From Nonomuraea dietziae (GTDB taxonomy: Bacteria; Actinomycetota; Actinomycetes; Streptosporangiales; Streptosporangiaceae), in contig NZ_JACIBV010000001.1 of assembly GCF_014195505.1 (NCBI RefSeq), positions 8,432,001-8,496,000 on the forward strand: a stretch of DNA of 64,000 nucleotides, written 5' to 3'. A program made the position numbers and the translations under genes. Shown in pieces: positions 42,133-51,234 of the stretch; the stretch's first letter is position 1; every line of letters begins with the position of its first letter. The notes beneath the pieces were generated by a model. That model did not search any database and was not told the DNA's origin. It worked only from the letters and a program-made list of their open reading frames with translations.

Positions 42133-43218
42133 TCATTCGGTGAGCCGGGAGAGCCGCTCGATCGCGTCGCCGAACTCCTCGATCATCTCGTAGACCACCT
42201 GGCGGGCCGGCTTCACCTGGTCGAGCTGGCCCACCACCTGCCCGACGAAGTAGTTCGCCAGCTCCACCGCGCCCGGCTCGCCCCGTTCCGCCGCCTGCAC
42301 CACGCGGGCCATCGCCGACTCCGCGAGCACCATCTGCAGCGGCATCCCGAGCGGGCCGGGGCTGTCCTCGCCAGAGTCCCACGCTGCGGTCCAGGCCGAG
42401 GCGAGCTGCCTGGCCGGCTTGCCCGTGCGCGAGCGTGAGCGGACCGTGTCGAGCGAGGAGGCGGCCAGCATCTTCCTCTTGACCGATCGCGGCGTCTCGG
42501 CCTCCTCGGTCGTCAGCCACACCGACCCGCACCACACGCCCTCGGCGCCCAAAGCCATGGCCGCGGCCATCTGCCGTCCCGACGCGATTCCGCCGGCGGC
42601 CAGCACGGGCACGGGCGCGACGGCGTCGACGACCTGCGGCACCAGCACCATCGTGGCGATCTCACCGGTGTGGCCGCCGGCCTCCGTGCCCTGCGCCACG
42701 ATGATGTCGGCGCCGGCCGCCACCTGTCTGCGCGCGTGCTCCACCGTCCCCACCAGCGCCGCGACGGGCACGCCCGCCTCGCGGGCCATGGAGACCATCT
42801 GCGGAGGCGGCGGGCCGAGCGCGCTGGCGATCAGGCCGACAGGGTGCCTGAGCGCCACCTCGATGAGCTCGGTCGCGCCCCTGGCACTGACCCTGTCGCC
42901 GAACCCGGCGGGCGAGGCGGCGAACGGCACGCCGTAGCGCTGGAGGAGGCCGGTGGTGAAGGACAGGTGCGACTCGGGCACGGTCGCCCTCGGGCCCTCG
43001 GTCCTGCCGGGCACCAGCACGTCCACCCCGTACGGCCTGCCGCCCACCTGCGCGTCGATCCAGTTCAGCTCGGTGTCGAGCTGCTCGGCCGAGTAGGCGA
43101 CGGCGCCGAGCACGCCGAAGCCGCCCGCGTTGGTGACCGCGGCGACCACGTCGCGGCAGTGGCTGAAGGCGAACAGAGGGAACTCGACGCCCAGACGCTC
43201 ACAGATCGCGCTCCGCAT
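42133..43218 (-). CDS. Nitronate monooxygenase-like FMN protein
   Basis: This 361-residue TIM-barrel flavoprotein belongs to the NAD(P)H-dependent oxidoreductase / 2-nitropropane dioxygenase family, which oxidises alkyl nitronates or reduces quinones. FMN-binding features are AAVTNAGGFGVLGAV (26-40), the QGTEAGGHTG phosphate region (about 175-184) with the conserved His, and PVLAAGGIASGRQMAAAMALGAEGV (written in part: AAGGIASG at about 207). Start ATG 43218. It is 16 bases downstream of the MgtC-family gene on the same strand and probably co-transcribed. Confidence 0.87.
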   Translation of the reverse strand: MRSAICERLGVEFPLFAFSHCRDVVAAVTNAGGFGVLGAVAYSAEQLDTELNWIDAQVGGRPYGVDVLVPGRTEGPRATVPESHLSFTTGLLQRYGVPFAASPAGFGDRVSARGATELIEVALRHPVGLIASALGPPPPQMVSMAREAGVPVAALVGTVEHARRQVAAGADIIVAQGTEAGGHTGEIATMVLVPQVVDAVAPVPVLAAGGIASGRQMAAAMALGAEGVWCGSVWLTTEEAETPRSVKRKMLAASSLDTVRSRSRTGKPARQLASAWTAAWDSGEDSPGPLGMPLQMVLAESAMARVVQAAERGEPGAVELANYFVGQVVGQLDQVKPARQVVYEMIEEFGDAIERLSRLTE

Positions 43219-43234
43219 GGGCTGACGCTAACCC

Positions 43235-43945
43235 CTAGGAGTCGTCCTCGTCATCGTCCTGCTCGACGGTCCACGACACCGAGGTGATCGCGGGTTCGAG
43301 GCTCAGCCGGCTGGTGGCGCCCTCGAACAGGTTCTCGTCACGGCGCAGGCTGTCGACGAGTGCGTGCACCTCGACCTGTCCGCGCAGGTCGGAGTCATGG
43401 CTGTGGAGGCTGCGCAGACGCAGTTCGGGACGGGTGAGGGCGTTGACGATCAGCTTCCTGACATGGGCCTGGTCGTCGTCCCAGCACCTGACCTCGAAGC
43501 GGTAGCGGGTGCGCCGCCGGGCCCTTCGCCGGTCGAGGAAGCGGCCGATGGGCCGCATCGCGGTGTTCGCGCCGACGATCAGGAGGGTGCCCGCGACGGA
43601 CAGGAAGTACATGCCCGCTCCGGCCAGGGATCCCACGGCGGCGGCGCACCACAGGGTGGCGGCGGTGTTGAGCCCCCTGATGTTGAAGCCCTCGCGCAGG
43701 ATCACACCCGCGCCGAGGAAGCCGATGCCCGAGACGATCTGCGCGGCCACCCTGGTCGGATCGGCGGTGCCGGGGTCGCCGACGAAGCCGTAGGCGCTCA
43801 GCAGCACGAACAGCGCGGACCCCACGGCGACGAGCAGGTTGGTGCGCAGGCCCGCCATCCGGGCCCGCCACTGCCGCTCCATGCCGATCACCGCGCCCAG
43901 CACGGCCGCGGTGACCAGCCGCAGCAGGAGATCGACGTCGGCCAT
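43235..43945 (-). CDS. MgtC/SapB family membrane protein
   Basis: This 236-residue protein has five hydrophobic helices in the first 130 residues. These carry the MgtC signature AVLGAVIGMERQWRARMAGLR in part (AVIGMERQ), GSALFVLLSAYGF, the Arg/Gln-rich VAAQIVSGIGFLGAGVIL block and GLNTAATLWCAAAVGSLAG. An ACT-like C-terminal cytoplasmic domain and an acidic tail follow. Family members are linked to growth in low magnesium and intracellular survival, often by acting on the ATP synthase. The 118-base upstream region has no recognised magnesium-sensing leader. Confidence 0.92.
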   Translation of the reverse strand: MADVDLLLRLVTAAVLGAVIGMERQWRARMAGLRTNLLVAVGSALFVLLSAYGFVGDPGTADPTRVAAQIVSGIGFLGAGVILREGFNIRGLNTAATLWCAAAVGSLAGAGMYFLSVAGTLLIVGANTAMRPIGRFLDRRRARRRTRYRFEVRCWDDDQAHVRKLIVNALTRPELRLRSLHSHDSDLRGQVEVHALVDSLRRDENLFEGATSRLSLEPAITSVSWTVEQDDDEDDS

Positions 43946-44063
43946 ACCGGAGGGGTTCCCTCAGCCGGGGGTGTGAGGCGTTCCGATGCCGATCCATGGC
44001 CGGGTGATTTACAGCATTTGTCCAGACTGCTGGTGATACGCGTACCTCAGGCCCCCGGCGTTT

Positions 44064-44720
44064 TCAGCCGGTGGCCTGACGGTCGAAGGGGGTGACGCCC
44101 GGCGCGTGCCAGCCCAGGTCGGCGGAGTAGCTGCGGACCACCTTGGCGGGCACCCCCGCGATCACACTGTGGTCGGGGAACTCGCCGCGCACCACCGCGC
44201 CGCCCGCCACCACGCACTGCCTGCCGATCCTGGTGCCGGGCAGGATGATCGCCCCGGCGCCCAGCCAGGACCCGTCGCCGATCGAGACCGGATTGTTGCG
44301 CGGCCACTGCCTGCCGATCGGCAGGTCGGGGTCGTCGTAGACGTGGTTCTGGTCGGTGATGTACACGTAGGGGCCGGTGAAGACGTCGTCGCCGATGTCG
44401 ATCGACTGGTGGGCGACGATGTGGCTGCCCCTGCCGATCGAACAGCTTCCCCCGATGCGCAGAATGGAGTTCGGGCCCAGGTCGACGCCTGGTCCCATGC
44501 CGCACGACAGCGAGACGCGCTCGCCGATCAGGGTGTGCCCGCCGATCTCGATCCAGCGCTCTCCGAAGATCGCGCCGACGGGGAAGGCGATGCTGACGCC
44601 CTCGCCCATGTGGCGGAAGCGGTAGCCGGCCTGACTGGCAGGGGTGAGCGCGCCCGCTCTCCTGACCGCGTCGTAAAGGCGGTGAACCAGGGCGCCGACC
44701 GCCCGCCGTACTAGTGACAT
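44064..44720 (-). CDS. Hexapeptide-repeat (left-handed beta-helix) acyltransferase
   Basis: This protein of about 218 residues is in the LbH O-acetyltransferase group. A short helical N-terminus is followed by irregular hexapeptide turns ([LIV]-G-x-x-x-x) from about residue 45, a protruding loop with ITDQNHVYDDPDLPIGRQWP (catalytic His in NHVYDD) and the C-terminal VVAGGAVVRGEFPDHSVIAGVPAKVV typical of the family. It likely acetylates a sugar on a polysaccharide or glycolipid. Start uncertain: ATG 44720 was chosen; an in-frame ATG at 44759 would add 13 residues. Confidence 0.87.
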   Translation of the reverse strand: MSLVRRAVGALVHRLYDAVRRAGALTPASQAGYRFRHMGEGVSIAFPVGAIFGERWIEIGGHTLIGERVSLSCGMGPGVDLGPNSILRIGGSCSIGRGSHIVAHQSIDIGDDVFTGPYVYITDQNHVYDDPDLPIGRQWPRNNPVSIGDGSWLGAGAIILPGTRIGRQCVVAGGAVVRGEFPDHSVIAGVPAKVVRSYSADLGWHAPGVTPFDRQATG

Positions 44721-44791
44721 AAGGCCCAAAGTTACTCTGTGGACCTGCCGTTCGGGCATGTCGAGGGCGTTGTTTGATATCCTGAGAGCCC

Positions 44792-46491
<1,700 letters not shown>

Positions 46492-46495
<4 letters not shown>

Positions 46496-47094
46496 GGATC
46501 GAGGATCTGCCCGAACAGTGGCCGGTCGTCGAGTCCAGGGAGCACTTCAAGGGGTACGTGATCGGCGTGCGCACCGACACCGTGCGCATGCCGCGCGACG
46601 AGGTCGCCGACCGCGACTACGTCGTCCACCCCGGCTCCGTGGCGGTCCTCGCGCTCGACGAGGACGACCGCGTGCTGCTGATCAGGCAGTACCGCCATCC
46701 GACGCGGCACCTGCTGTGGGAGCTTCCCGCCGGGATCCGCGACGTCGAGGGCGAGCCGCTGGCCGCCACCGCCGCCCGCGAGCTGGCCGAGGAGGCGGGC
46801 TACCAGGCAGGCACCTGGCACACCCTCGTCGACCTCTACCTCTCCCCTGGCATGTCGGACGAGCGCATCCGCGTCTTCCTGGCCCGTGACCTGTCGAAGG
46901 TCGAGATCGACTTCGACCGGCGCCACGAGGAGTTCGACATGCCGGTGGAGTGGGTGCCCCTGGGTGACGCCGTGGAGAGGGCGCTCATGGGAATGATCCA
47001 CAATTCCCCGACCGTGGCCGGTATCCTCGCCGCGTATGCGGCTTCGGTCGAGGGATTCGCCCTGTTGCGGCCCGCCGACGCCCCGGAGGCGTGA
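46492..47094 (+). CDS. NUDIX hydrolase, ADP-ribose pyrophosphatase type
   Basis: This 200-residue protein hydrolyses nucleoside diphosphates linked to another group, most likely ADP-ribose. The Nudix box is present with E-x7-RELAEEAG at about residues 85-100, preceded by the LLWELPAGIRDVEGE segment found in ADP-ribose pyrophosphatases, and LYLSPGMSDERIRVFLA downstream. GTG start overlaps the pyrG stop (GTGA), and its own stop lies just before xerD, placing it in the conserved actinobacterial pyrG-nudix-xerD operon. Confidence 0.92.
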
Positions 47095-47108
47095 CAGGAG
47101 GACTCTTC

Positions 47109-48014
47109 GTGGAGGCAGTGCTCTCCAGCTACCTCGCCCATCTGGCGGTGGAGCGAGGCCTGGCTGCCAACACGCTGGCCTCCTACCGCAGAGACCTGCG
47201 CCGCTACGTCGAGCACCTGAGGACGCGCGGCAGGGTCACCTTCGGTGAGGTGGGCGAGGCCGACGTCCTCGCCTTCCTCACCGTGCTGCGCGAGGGCGAC
47301 GGCGACCACCCCGCCCTGGTCGCCAGCTCGGCGGCCCGGGCGGTCTCGGCGGTCAGGGGATTGCACAGGTTCGCCCTGCGCGAGGGCGTCGCCGCCCACG
47401 ACCCCGCCCACGAGGTCCGCCCTCCGCGCCAGCTGCGCCGCCTCCCGAAGGCCATCGGCGTCGCCGAGGTCGAGCGGCTCATCGCCGCCTCAGGTCCCGA
47501 CGGCGCGCCGCTGACCCTCCGCAACAGGGCCCTGCTCGAGCTGCTGTACGGCACGGGCGCGCGCATCTCCGAAGCCGTCGGCCTGGCCCTCGACGACCTC
47601 GAACAGGAGCAGGTACGGCTGCGCGGCAAGGGAGGGCGCACCAGGGTCGTGCCCGTCGGCCGCTTCGCCAGGCAGGCGCTCGACGCCTACCTCGTGCGGG
47701 CCAGGCCGTCCCTGCTGGCACACGGCCGCGGCACCCCCGCCGTCTTCCTCAACGCCCGAGGCGGCCGCCTCACCCGGCAGGGGGCGTGGGAGGTGCTCCA
47801 GGCCGCCGCCGAGAGGGCGGGGCTCGAAGGGATCTCTCCGCACGTCTTGCGGCATTCGTTCGCAACTCACCTCCTTGACGGCGGTGCGGACGTTAGGGTG
47901 GTCCAGGAACTCCTCGGCCACGCCTCGGTGACGACCACCCAGGTCTACACCTTGGTGACGGTTGACAAGCTCCGCGAGGTCTACGCCGCGGCGCACCCTC
48001 GCGCTCGACAGTGA
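47109..48014 (+). CDS. xerD: Site-specific tyrosine recombinase XerD
   Basis: This 301-residue tyrosine recombinase resolves chromosome dimers at dif, with XerC and FtsK. An N-terminal SAM-like core-binding domain (YLAHLAVERGLAANTLASYR) is followed by the catalytic domain with Arg in GTGARISEAVGL (about 150-161), Lys in GKGGRTRVVPVG, HVLRHSFATHLLDGG (His-x-x-Arg) and LLGHASVTTTQVYT (final Tyr at about 281). GTG 47109 was preferred over GTG 47091 because AGGAGG sits 8 bases before it. Confidence 0.93.
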   Translation: MEAVLSSYLAHLAVERGLAANTLASYRRDLRRYVEHLRTRGRVTFGEVGEADVLAFLTVLREGDGDHPALVASSAARAVSAVRGLHRFALREGVAAHDPAHEVRPPRQLRRLPKAIGVAEVERLIAASGPDGAPLTLRNRALLELLYGTGARISEAVGLALDDLEQEQVRLRGKGGRTRVVPVGRFARQALDAYLVRARPSLLAHGRGTPAVFLNARGGRLTRQGAWEVLQAAAERAGLEGISPHVLRHSFATHLLDGGADVRVVQELLGHASVTTTQVYTLVTVDKLREVYAAAHPRARQ

Positions 48015-48120
48015 TCTATAGTCTTTGCGTCACGCGGCGTGCCGTCTTGCCGCCTAAGTGCTGACGCCATAGTGTCCGTCCGGACGGTCCGGTTCGGGAC
48101 CGTCAGGGAGGTTCGAGCTG

Positions 48121-49062
48121 GTGACTGTGACCGCCAACGGTTCGACTCCGGGGACCCCCGAGAATCCCTGGGGTGACACGAAGACCAACACGCCCGCCAC
48201 GGGCGTGAATCTGGGCCCCACCAGGCGACCGCGCCCGGTGTTCCCTGAGCCGCTGCCGCGCGAGACGCACGGCCCGGCCAGGGTGGTCGCCATGGTCAAC
48301 CAGAAGGGCGGGGTCGGCAAGACGACCACCACCATCAACCTGGGCGCCGCGCTCGTCGAGTGCGGGCTGAAGGTCCTGCTCGTCGACTTCGACCCGCAGG
48401 GCGCGCTGTCGGTGGGCCTGGGCATCAACCCGCTCCAGCTCGACCTGACGGTCTACAACCTGCTGATGGACCGCAGCGTCACCGCCGAGGACGTCCTGCT
48501 GGAGACCGGCGTCGAGGGCCTCGACCTGTTGCCGAGCAACATCGACCTGTCCGCGGCCGAGGTCCAGCTCGTCACCGAGGTGGCCCGCGAGCAGGTGCTC
48601 GGGCGGGTGCTCAAGCCGCTGCTGCCCTACTACGACGTGTGCCTGATCGACTGCCAGCCCTCACTGGGCCTGCTCACGATCAACGCGCTCACCTGCGCCC
48701 ACGGCGTCATGGTGCCGCTGGAGTGCGAGTTCTTCGCGCTGCGCGGCGTCGCGCTGCTCATGGACACCATCACCAAGGTGCAGGAGCGGCTCAACGACGA
48801 GCTCGAGATCGAGGGCCTGCTGGCCACCATGTACGACGCCCGCACCCTGCACGGCCGCGAGGTGCTGGCCCGCGTCGTGGAGGCCTTCGGCGACAAGGTG
48901 TTCCACACGGTCATCAACAGGACCGTGCGCTTCCCCGACGCGACCGTCGCGGGCGAGCCCATCACCACCTTCGACCCCTCCTCCCTCGGCGCGAACGCCT
49001 ACAGGGAGCTGGCCCGCGAGGTGCTCTCGCGCTGGCCGCAGCCTGCCACAATGGCCAGGTGA
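48121..49062 (+). CDS. ParA/Soj-family ATPase adjacent to scpAB
   Basis: This 313-residue Walker-type ATPase has a disordered N-terminus of about 55 residues, the deviant Walker A NQKGGVGKTTTTINLGAAL (about 60-78) with the signature lysine, LLVDFDPQGALSVGLG, and the Walker B region VCLIDCQPSLGLLTINAL. ParA proteins position DNA or protein cargo. No parB follows; instead it is coupled by GTGA overlap to scpA, the common arrangement of this orphan ParA in actinobacteria, so a link to condensin loading or chromosome organisation is inferred. GTG start with GGGAGG about 9 bases upstream. The 106-base upstream gap carries a GTCCGTCCGGAC dyad and weak promoter-like boxes. Confidence 0.92.
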   Translation: MTVTANGSTPGTPENPWGDTKTNTPATGVNLGPTRRPRPVFPEPLPRETHGPARVVAMVNQKGGVGKTTTTINLGAALVECGLKVLLVDFDPQGALSVGLGINPLQLDLTVYNLLMDRSVTAEDVLLETGVEGLDLLPSNIDLSAAEVQLVTEVAREQVLGRVLKPLLPYYDVCLIDCQPSLGLLTINALTCAHGVMVPLECEFFALRGVALLMDTITKVQERLNDELEIEGLLATMYDARTLHGREVLARVVEAFGDKVFHTVINRTVRFPDATVAGEPITTFDPSSLGANAYRELAREVLSRWPQPATMAR

Positions 49063-49871
49063 CTTCCACCGAGCAGCAGGGCTTCCAGGTTCATCTGGAC
49101 GTCTTCGAGGGACCTTTCGACCTGCTGCTCGGCCTGATCTCCAAGCACAAGCTCGACATCACCGAGGTCTCCCTCTCCCAGGTCACCGACGAGTTCATCG
49201 CCTACATCAAGTCGCGTGGGCCCGAATGGGACCTCGACCAGACCAGCCACTTCCTGCTCGTCGCAGCCACGCTGCTCGACCTGAAGGCGGCAAGGCTGCT
49301 GCCCACGGGCGAGGTCGAGGACGAAGAGGACCTCGCGCTGCTGGAGGCGCGTGACCTGCTGTTCGCCAGGCTGCTGCAGTACCGGGCCTACAAGGAGGTC
49401 GCCAAGGTCTTCTCAGGGCTGATGGCGGAGGAGGCTCTGAGGTTCCCCAGGTCGGTGCCCATGGAGGCGCAGTTCGCCAACCTGCTGCCCGAACTGGTCC
49501 TCGGCATCGGCCCCGACCAGCTGGCGCGCATCGCGGCCAAGGCGTTCACCCCCAAACTGCCGCCGACCGTCGGCGTCGGGCACATCTACCAACCTCTGGC
49601 CAGCGTCAGGGAGCAAGCCGCTATCCTTGTCCAGCGGTTGCGGCGCATGCGAACAGCCACCTTCAGGGCCCTGGTCGCCGACTGCGAGGGCACCTTCGAG
49701 GTGATCGCCCGCTTTCTGGCCGTACTCGAGCTGTTCAGAGAGTCGGCCGTCACCTTCGAGCAGGTCGAACCGCTGGGCGATCTGCACGTGACCTGGACCG
49801 GCGCCGACGACGGAGACGTGTCGGTGGGCGACGACTACGAAGAGAGCGCGGAGAAGGCTGCAGATGAGTGA
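49059..49871 (+). CDS. scpA: Segregation and condensation protein A (kleisin)
   Basis: This 270-residue kleisin bridges SMC heads in the bacterial condensin. The N-terminal helix FQVHLDVFEGPFDLLLGLIS (about 9-28) and KHKLDITEVSLSQVTDEFI are highly characteristic; the C-terminal winged helix (REQAAILVQRLRR; FRALVADCEGTFEVIARFLA) contacts SMC. GTG start lies in a GTGA overlap with parA; the stop overlaps the scpB start by 8 bases. Confidence 0.95.
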   Translation: MTSTEQQGFQVHLDVFEGPFDLLLGLISKHKLDITEVSLSQVTDEFIAYIKSRGPEWDLDQTSHFLLVAATLLDLKAARLLPTGEVEDEEDLALLEARDLLFARLLQYRAYKEVAKVFSGLMAEEALRFPRSVPMEAQFANLLPELVLGIGPDQLARIAAKAFTPKLPPTVGVGHIYQPLASVREQAAILVQRLRRMRTATFRALVADCEGTFEVIARFLAVLELFRESAVTFEQVEPLGDLHVTWTGADDGDVSVGDDYEESAEKAADE

Positions 49872-51234
49872 GTTCCCGGCTCCCAGGAACCCGTCGCCGT
49901 CGGAGCATCTGGCGGGGGATGGGGGTGGCGCGGGAGACGACGTGCCCGCCTGGGCCCGCCTGCCAGGCTCGGCCATCTTCGGCACCCCGCCCCCACCCTC
50001 GAAGAACGGCGACCGCTCACCCTCGACGGACGGCGACCTCCCGCCTTCGGGGGGCGCCGACCGCTCTTCGGCGGACGGTGACCGTTCTCCTGCCGAGGGC
50101 GCCGACCGGTCACCTTCGGTGGACGGCCAGCCGCAGGAAGACCTCACCCGCGAGACCGCGGCCTCCGAGGCTGCCCAGGAACTGGAATCCGAGACCTTCG
50201 AGACCGCGCCCTTCGACGGCCCCACGACCCCCCAGCCGGCGACCACCGACACTGACCGCGCCTCGGAAGTTCCGGCTTCCGAGACCCAGGCTTCCGAGAC
50301 CCAGGCTTCTGGGACGTCGGTTCCCGAGACGTCGGCATCTGGGACGTCGCCTTCCGGGGTGTCGTCTTCTGGGACGTCGTCTTCCCGGACCTCGCCTTCT
50401 GGGGCCTCGGCTTCCGAAACCTCGGCTTCCGGGGCCTCGGCTCGCGAGAGGGTGGACTCCGCGGGTGGGGCGGGTCGTGCGGCGGCGGCTTCCGACGGGC
50501 GGCGGTCTGCCGCCTTCGAGGTTCCCTCGGCGGGTCGCCCTCGCTCCGGCGACGGTCAGAGGGAGGGGGCCGCCGTCCTGGGGGATTTCTCCTGGGACGA
50601 GAGAGGCGCCTCCACCGGCCGTCCAGAGGAGAGCATGGGGTTCGACGACGGCACCCAGGAGCCCTCCGACGACGGGGCGCGACCCGAGCGAGGGCCCGAG
50701 CTGCGGGCGGCGCTGGAGGCGATCCTGATCGTCGTGGACGAACCCGTGGCCGCCATCACGCTGGCCCAGGTGCTCGAACATCCCACACACGAGATCGAGA
50801 CGGCGCTCCGCGCGCTCGCGGCGGAATACTCCGACGCCGGACGGGGTTTCGATCTGAGAGAGGTGGCAGGCGGCTGGCGGTTCTACACGCGCGCCGACTG
50901 CGCCCCGCTGGTCGAGCGGTTCGTCCGCGACGGCCAGCAGGCACGGCTGACCCAGGCCGCGCTGGAGACCCTCGCGGTCGTGGCCTACCGGCAACCGGTC
51001 AGCCGCGCCAGAGTCGCCGCCGTGCGCGGCGTCAACAGCGACGGCGTCATGCGGACGCTGGTCGCCAGGGGGCTGGTCGAAGAGGCCGGCTCCGACCCGG
51101 AGAGCCAGGCAGTGCTCTACCGGACAAGCTCCTACTTCTTGGAGCGGTTGGGCCTGAAGAGCATCGACGAGCTACCTGAGCTCGCGCCCTTCCTGCCCGA
51201 CGACGTGGAAAACCTTGAGGAGACAACGAAGTGA
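49864..51234 (+). CDS. scpB: Segregation and condensation protein B with long disordered N-terminus
   Basis: This is a 456-residue protein. The conserved ScpB core of two winged helices starts near residue 279 (PELRAALEAILIVVDEPVAA) and includes LTQAALETLAVVAYRQPVSR and VNSDGVMRTLVARGLVEEAG, as in ordinary ScpB (about 180-200 residues), which binds ScpA in the SMC complex. The first 278 residues are low complexity: Ser/Asp/Gly/Pro segments with PPSGGADRSSADGD-type repeats (residues 35-80) and short ASET/SSGTS/SPSG repeats (about 137-197). The ATG overlaps scpA by 8 bases. The core call is firm; the extension's role is unknown. Confidence 0.93.
   Translation: MSEFPAPRNPSPSEHLAGDGGGAGDDVPAWARLPGSAIFGTPPPPSKNGDRSPSTDGDLPPSGGADRSSADGDRSPAEGADRSPSVDGQPQEDLTRETAASEAAQELESETFETAPFDGPTTPQPATTDTDRASEVPASETQASETQASGTSVPETSASGTSPSGVSSSGTSSSRTSPSGASASETSASGASARERVDSAGGAGRAAAASDGRRSAAFEVPSAGRPRSGDGQREGAAVLGDFSWDERGASTGRPEESMGFDDGTQEPSDDGARPERGPELRAALEAILIVVDEPVAAITLAQVLEHPTHEIETALRALAAEYSDAGRGFDLREVAGGWRFYTRADCAPLVERFVRDGQQARLTQAALETLAVVAYRQPVSRARVAAVRGVNSDGVMRTLVARGLVEEAGSDPESQAVLYRTSSYFLERLGLKSIDELPELAPFLPDDVENLEETTK

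Noticed and set aside
48121..49062. Chromosomal origin-linked parA of a parAB system
   Set aside because: No parB or parS-like site follows; the gene is coupled to scpA, the usual place of the orphan ParA-like ATPase.
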